A stretch of 64,000 bases of DNA, taken from NCBI RefSeq assembly GCF_000515395.1, contig NZ_KI911782.1:2047927-2111926 (forward strand). Reading direction: 5' to 3'. Under the pieces are notes generated by a model, which had not been told where the DNA came from, did not search any database, and worked only from the letters and a program-made list of their open reading frames with translations. Shown here one piece after another: positions 62,287 to 64,000 of the stretch. The position numbers were made by a program, and so were the translations under genes. How positions within the stretch are numbered: the first letter of the stretch is position 1; the number at the start of each line of letters is the position of its first letter. The stretch comes from Jiangella gansuensis DSM 44835. GTDB taxonomy: Bacteria > Actinomycetota > Actinomycetes > Jiangellales > Jiangellaceae.

Positions 62287-64000
62287 TCACCCCCTCAGCC
62301 GCAGCCCGCGAGGTGTGACGTGGAAACCGGCAGCGGTCAGTGCCTCGCCGAGCGGGGTGGTGGTGATCTGTTCGCCGTCGGCCCGTTCGACCCGCAGCGA
62401 CCCCAGTGCTCCCTCGCGCACCGCCAGCGCCAAGGCGTCGGCGGTGGCCCGCAGCCGCTCGGGGTCGTCGGTCCAGGACAGCAGCGTCCGGCCGCCGCGC
62501 TCGACGTAGAGCGCAAGGTCGCCGTCGATGAGCACCACCAGCGCGCCGGCCTTGCGGCTCGGGCGGTGCCCGGAGCTGCTCGTCGCGTCGGTGTCGCGTG
62601 GGCTCCGGTCGGGCCAGGGCAGCGCGGCTCCGTACGGATTGGCCGGATCGGTGGCGGCCAGGACCACCGCGCTGGCCGGCCGGCCGTCGTCGGTGCGGGT
62701 GTACGAGCGCAGCCGGTCCACCGCGCCGGGCGTGCCGAACTGCGCCGCGCCCAGGCCGGCGACGAAGTAGCCGCGGCGGGCCCGGCCGGTGTCCTCGAAC
62801 ATCGAGAGCACCCGGTACGCGGCGGCGAACCCGCCGGGCAGCCGCTCGGCCGTGACCGCGCCGCGGGTGACCACGCCGTGCCGCTCGAGCAGCGCTTCGG
62901 CGGCGGCGTGCGCGCGGCGGGTGATGTCGGTATCGCGCTCGGGCAGCAGCGACCACCGCCCGGCCGCGGCCGGCGGCCCCGACCTCGACGGCATCGCGAC
63001 GCGCCCGCGGGCGTACCGGGAGCGCGGCCTGGCCGGGCGGGACCGGTGCGACGACCGGGTGCCCGACAGCAGGGACCGCAGCGGCGCCAGGGTGTCGTTG
63101 GTGATCGATCCGGCCCAGACCAGGTCCCACAGCGCCGTCGTCAGCGCGGGATCGTCGGGCGGGGCGTCGAGCCGGCTGCCGACCGCATCGCTGAGCTGCC
63201 GGAAGAAGTACGCGCCGCCGCCGGCCAGCGTCTCCAGGACGGCCGTGTGCAGCCGCCCGTCCGCCTCGGCGGGGTCGACGTCGGGCAAGGTGAGGTGTGC
63301 GGTGTCGGCCAGGTGCAGGGACACCCAGCCGTCGGAGCCTGGGAGGGTCCCGTGCCCGGACCACACGACCTCGCCGGCCGCGGTCAGCTCGTCCAACCAC
63401 GCCGGCGTGTAGGCCGCCACCCGCGCGGGCAGCACCAGGCTCTCCAGCGCGCTGGCGGGAACCGCGGCGCCGCCGAGCTGCTCGACCACGCGCAGCACGC
63501 CGTCGGGGCCGCGCAGTGAGCTGCCCACCGACTGCCAGGCCGGCAGGAACCGGCCGAGCGTGGCGGCGTCGACCGGCTCGACCTCCTTGCGCAAGGCCGC
63601 CAGCGACCGGCGGCGCAGCAACCGCAGGACCTCCGCGTCACACCACTCGGTGCCGGTGCCGCCAGGGCGCAGTTCGCCTTCGACCACCCGGCCCTCGGCG
63701 GACAGCCTGCGCAGCGTCGTGGTGACCACGGCGATGCCCAGGCCGAACCGCGTCGCCACGTCGGCGGCGTGGAACGGGCCGTGCGTGCGGGCGTACCGAC
63801 CGACGAGGTCGCCGAGCGGATCGGGAACCGGCGCGGCGAATGCCTCGTGCACCCCGGTGGGCAGGGCCACCCCGAGCGCGTCGCGCAGCCGGGCGGCGTC
63901 CTCGACGGCGGCCCACAGTTCCTGCCCGGCGATCCGCACCGTCATGACCCGGCGTTGGCGCAGCAGGTCGTCCAAGTGCGCTGACGCGTCCTGGCCGTCC
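62287..64000 (-). CDS. Lhr-type ATP-dependent helicase, C-terminal part (5' truncated)
   Basis: At least 571 residues; the frame runs off the right edge, so the RecA motor domains are outside. Visible is the C-terminal extension of Lhr superfamily 2 helicases: AALRKEVEPVDAATLGRFLP, LLERHGVVTRGAVTAERLPGGFAAAYRVL, GRARRGYFVAGLGAAQF and RKAGALVVLIDGDLALYVERGG. These winged-helix and beta-barrel segments are characteristic of actinobacterial Lhr, a DNA-repair helicase. The 3' end is complete. Confidence 0.92.
   Translation of the reverse strand, partial: DGQDASAHLDDLLRQRRVMTVRIAGQELWAAVEDAARLRDALGVALPTGVHEAFAAPVPDPLGDLVGRYARTHGPFHAADVATRFGLGIAVVTTTLRRLSAEGRVVEGELRPGGTGTEWCDAEVLRLLRRRSLAALRKEVEPVDAATLGRFLPAWQSVGSSLRGPDGVLRVVEQLGGAAVPASALESLVLPARVAAYTPAWLDELTAAGEVVWSGHGTLPGSDGWVSLHLADTAHLTLPDVDPAEADGRLHTAVLETLAGGGAYFFRQLSDAVGSRLDAPPDDPALTTALWDLVWAGSITNDTLAPLRSLLSGTRSSHRSRPARPRSRYARGRVAMPSRSGPPAAAGRWSLLPERDTDITRRAHAAAEALLERHGVVTRGAVTAERLPGGFAAAYRVLSMFEDTGRARRGYFVAGLGAAQFGTPGAVDRLRSYTRTDDGRPASAVVLAATDPANPYGAALPWPDRSPRDTDATSSSGHRPSRKAGALVVLIDGDLALYVERGGRTLLSWTDDPERLRATADALALAVREGALGSLRVERADGEQITTTPLGEALTAAGFHVTPRGLRLRG

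Overview
The window is high-GC DNA with strong G/C preference at third codon positions. Its backbone gene order is that of actinobacteria (Actinomycetes): proS, rimP-nusA-ylxR-infB-ylxP-rbfA-truB-ribF-rpsO-pnp-M16 peptidase, dapB, dapA-rnj, ftsK, rimO-pgsA-cinA(C-terminal)-clgR. Supporting traits are a short NusA, a very long Pro/Gly-rich IF2 N-terminus, an HNH-DUF222 protein, a bacterial nitric oxide synthase and many leaderless start codons. No plasmid, phage, IS, CRISPR, tRNA or rRNA signature was seen. The genus is not decided by the sequence alone; a soil-type actinomycete is the safest statement.

Layout. 1-5.0 kb: end of a CapA-like protein, proS, a DMT exporter behind a leader-peptide attenuator, and a divergent pair of ferritin-like DUF4439 proteins. 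5.0-19.2 kb: the translation/RNA operon from rimP to pnp and an M16 peptidase. It is interrupted between truB and ribF by a MarR regulator plus multidrug MFS pump. 19.2-25.8 kb: accessory genes (HNH endonuclease, PLP decarboxylase, trmL, GlxA-type regulator, MFS transporter, sigma-like protein). 25.9-27.1 kb: dapB and a membrane protein. 27.1-39.8 kb: second accessory block with gamma-glutamyltransferase; a manganese-riboswitch-controlled terC followed by a His-rich microprotein; azlCD; ASCH, DUF2461 and GNAT proteins; nitric oxide synthase; the phenylacetyl-CoA epoxidase operon paaABCDE; and a PrsW-type protease. 39.9-42.5 kb: dapA-rnj. 42.5-45.6 kb: an ABC exporter with a PadR regulator. 45.8-48.3 kb: ftsK. 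48.3-58.3 kb: an inserted carbohydrate module (hydrolase, GH20 hexosaminidase, PhoD phosphatase, LacI regulator with twin operators, ABC sugar importer, FAD oxidoreductase). 58.3-61.8 kb: rimO-pgsA-pncC-clgR-flavin reductase. 61.8-64 kb: GNAT protein and the C-terminal part of an Lhr-type helicase cut by the window edge.

How it works together. The backbone genes serve ribosome maturation, RNA decay, lysine/peptidoglycan precursor synthesis (dapA, dapB), division and phospholipid synthesis. Several accessory modules carry their own regulator and recognisable operators (MarR, PadR, LacI). Three RNA-level controls stand out. One is a four-segment ribosome-mediated attenuator ahead of the DMT exporter. 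The second is a yybP-ykoY manganese riboswitch ahead of terC, in which the P1 strand is shared with a Shine-Dalgarno-masking hairpin. The third is a structured leader before pnp. Many first genes have a TANNNT -10 box ending 6-10 nt before the start codon, implying leaderless transcripts.
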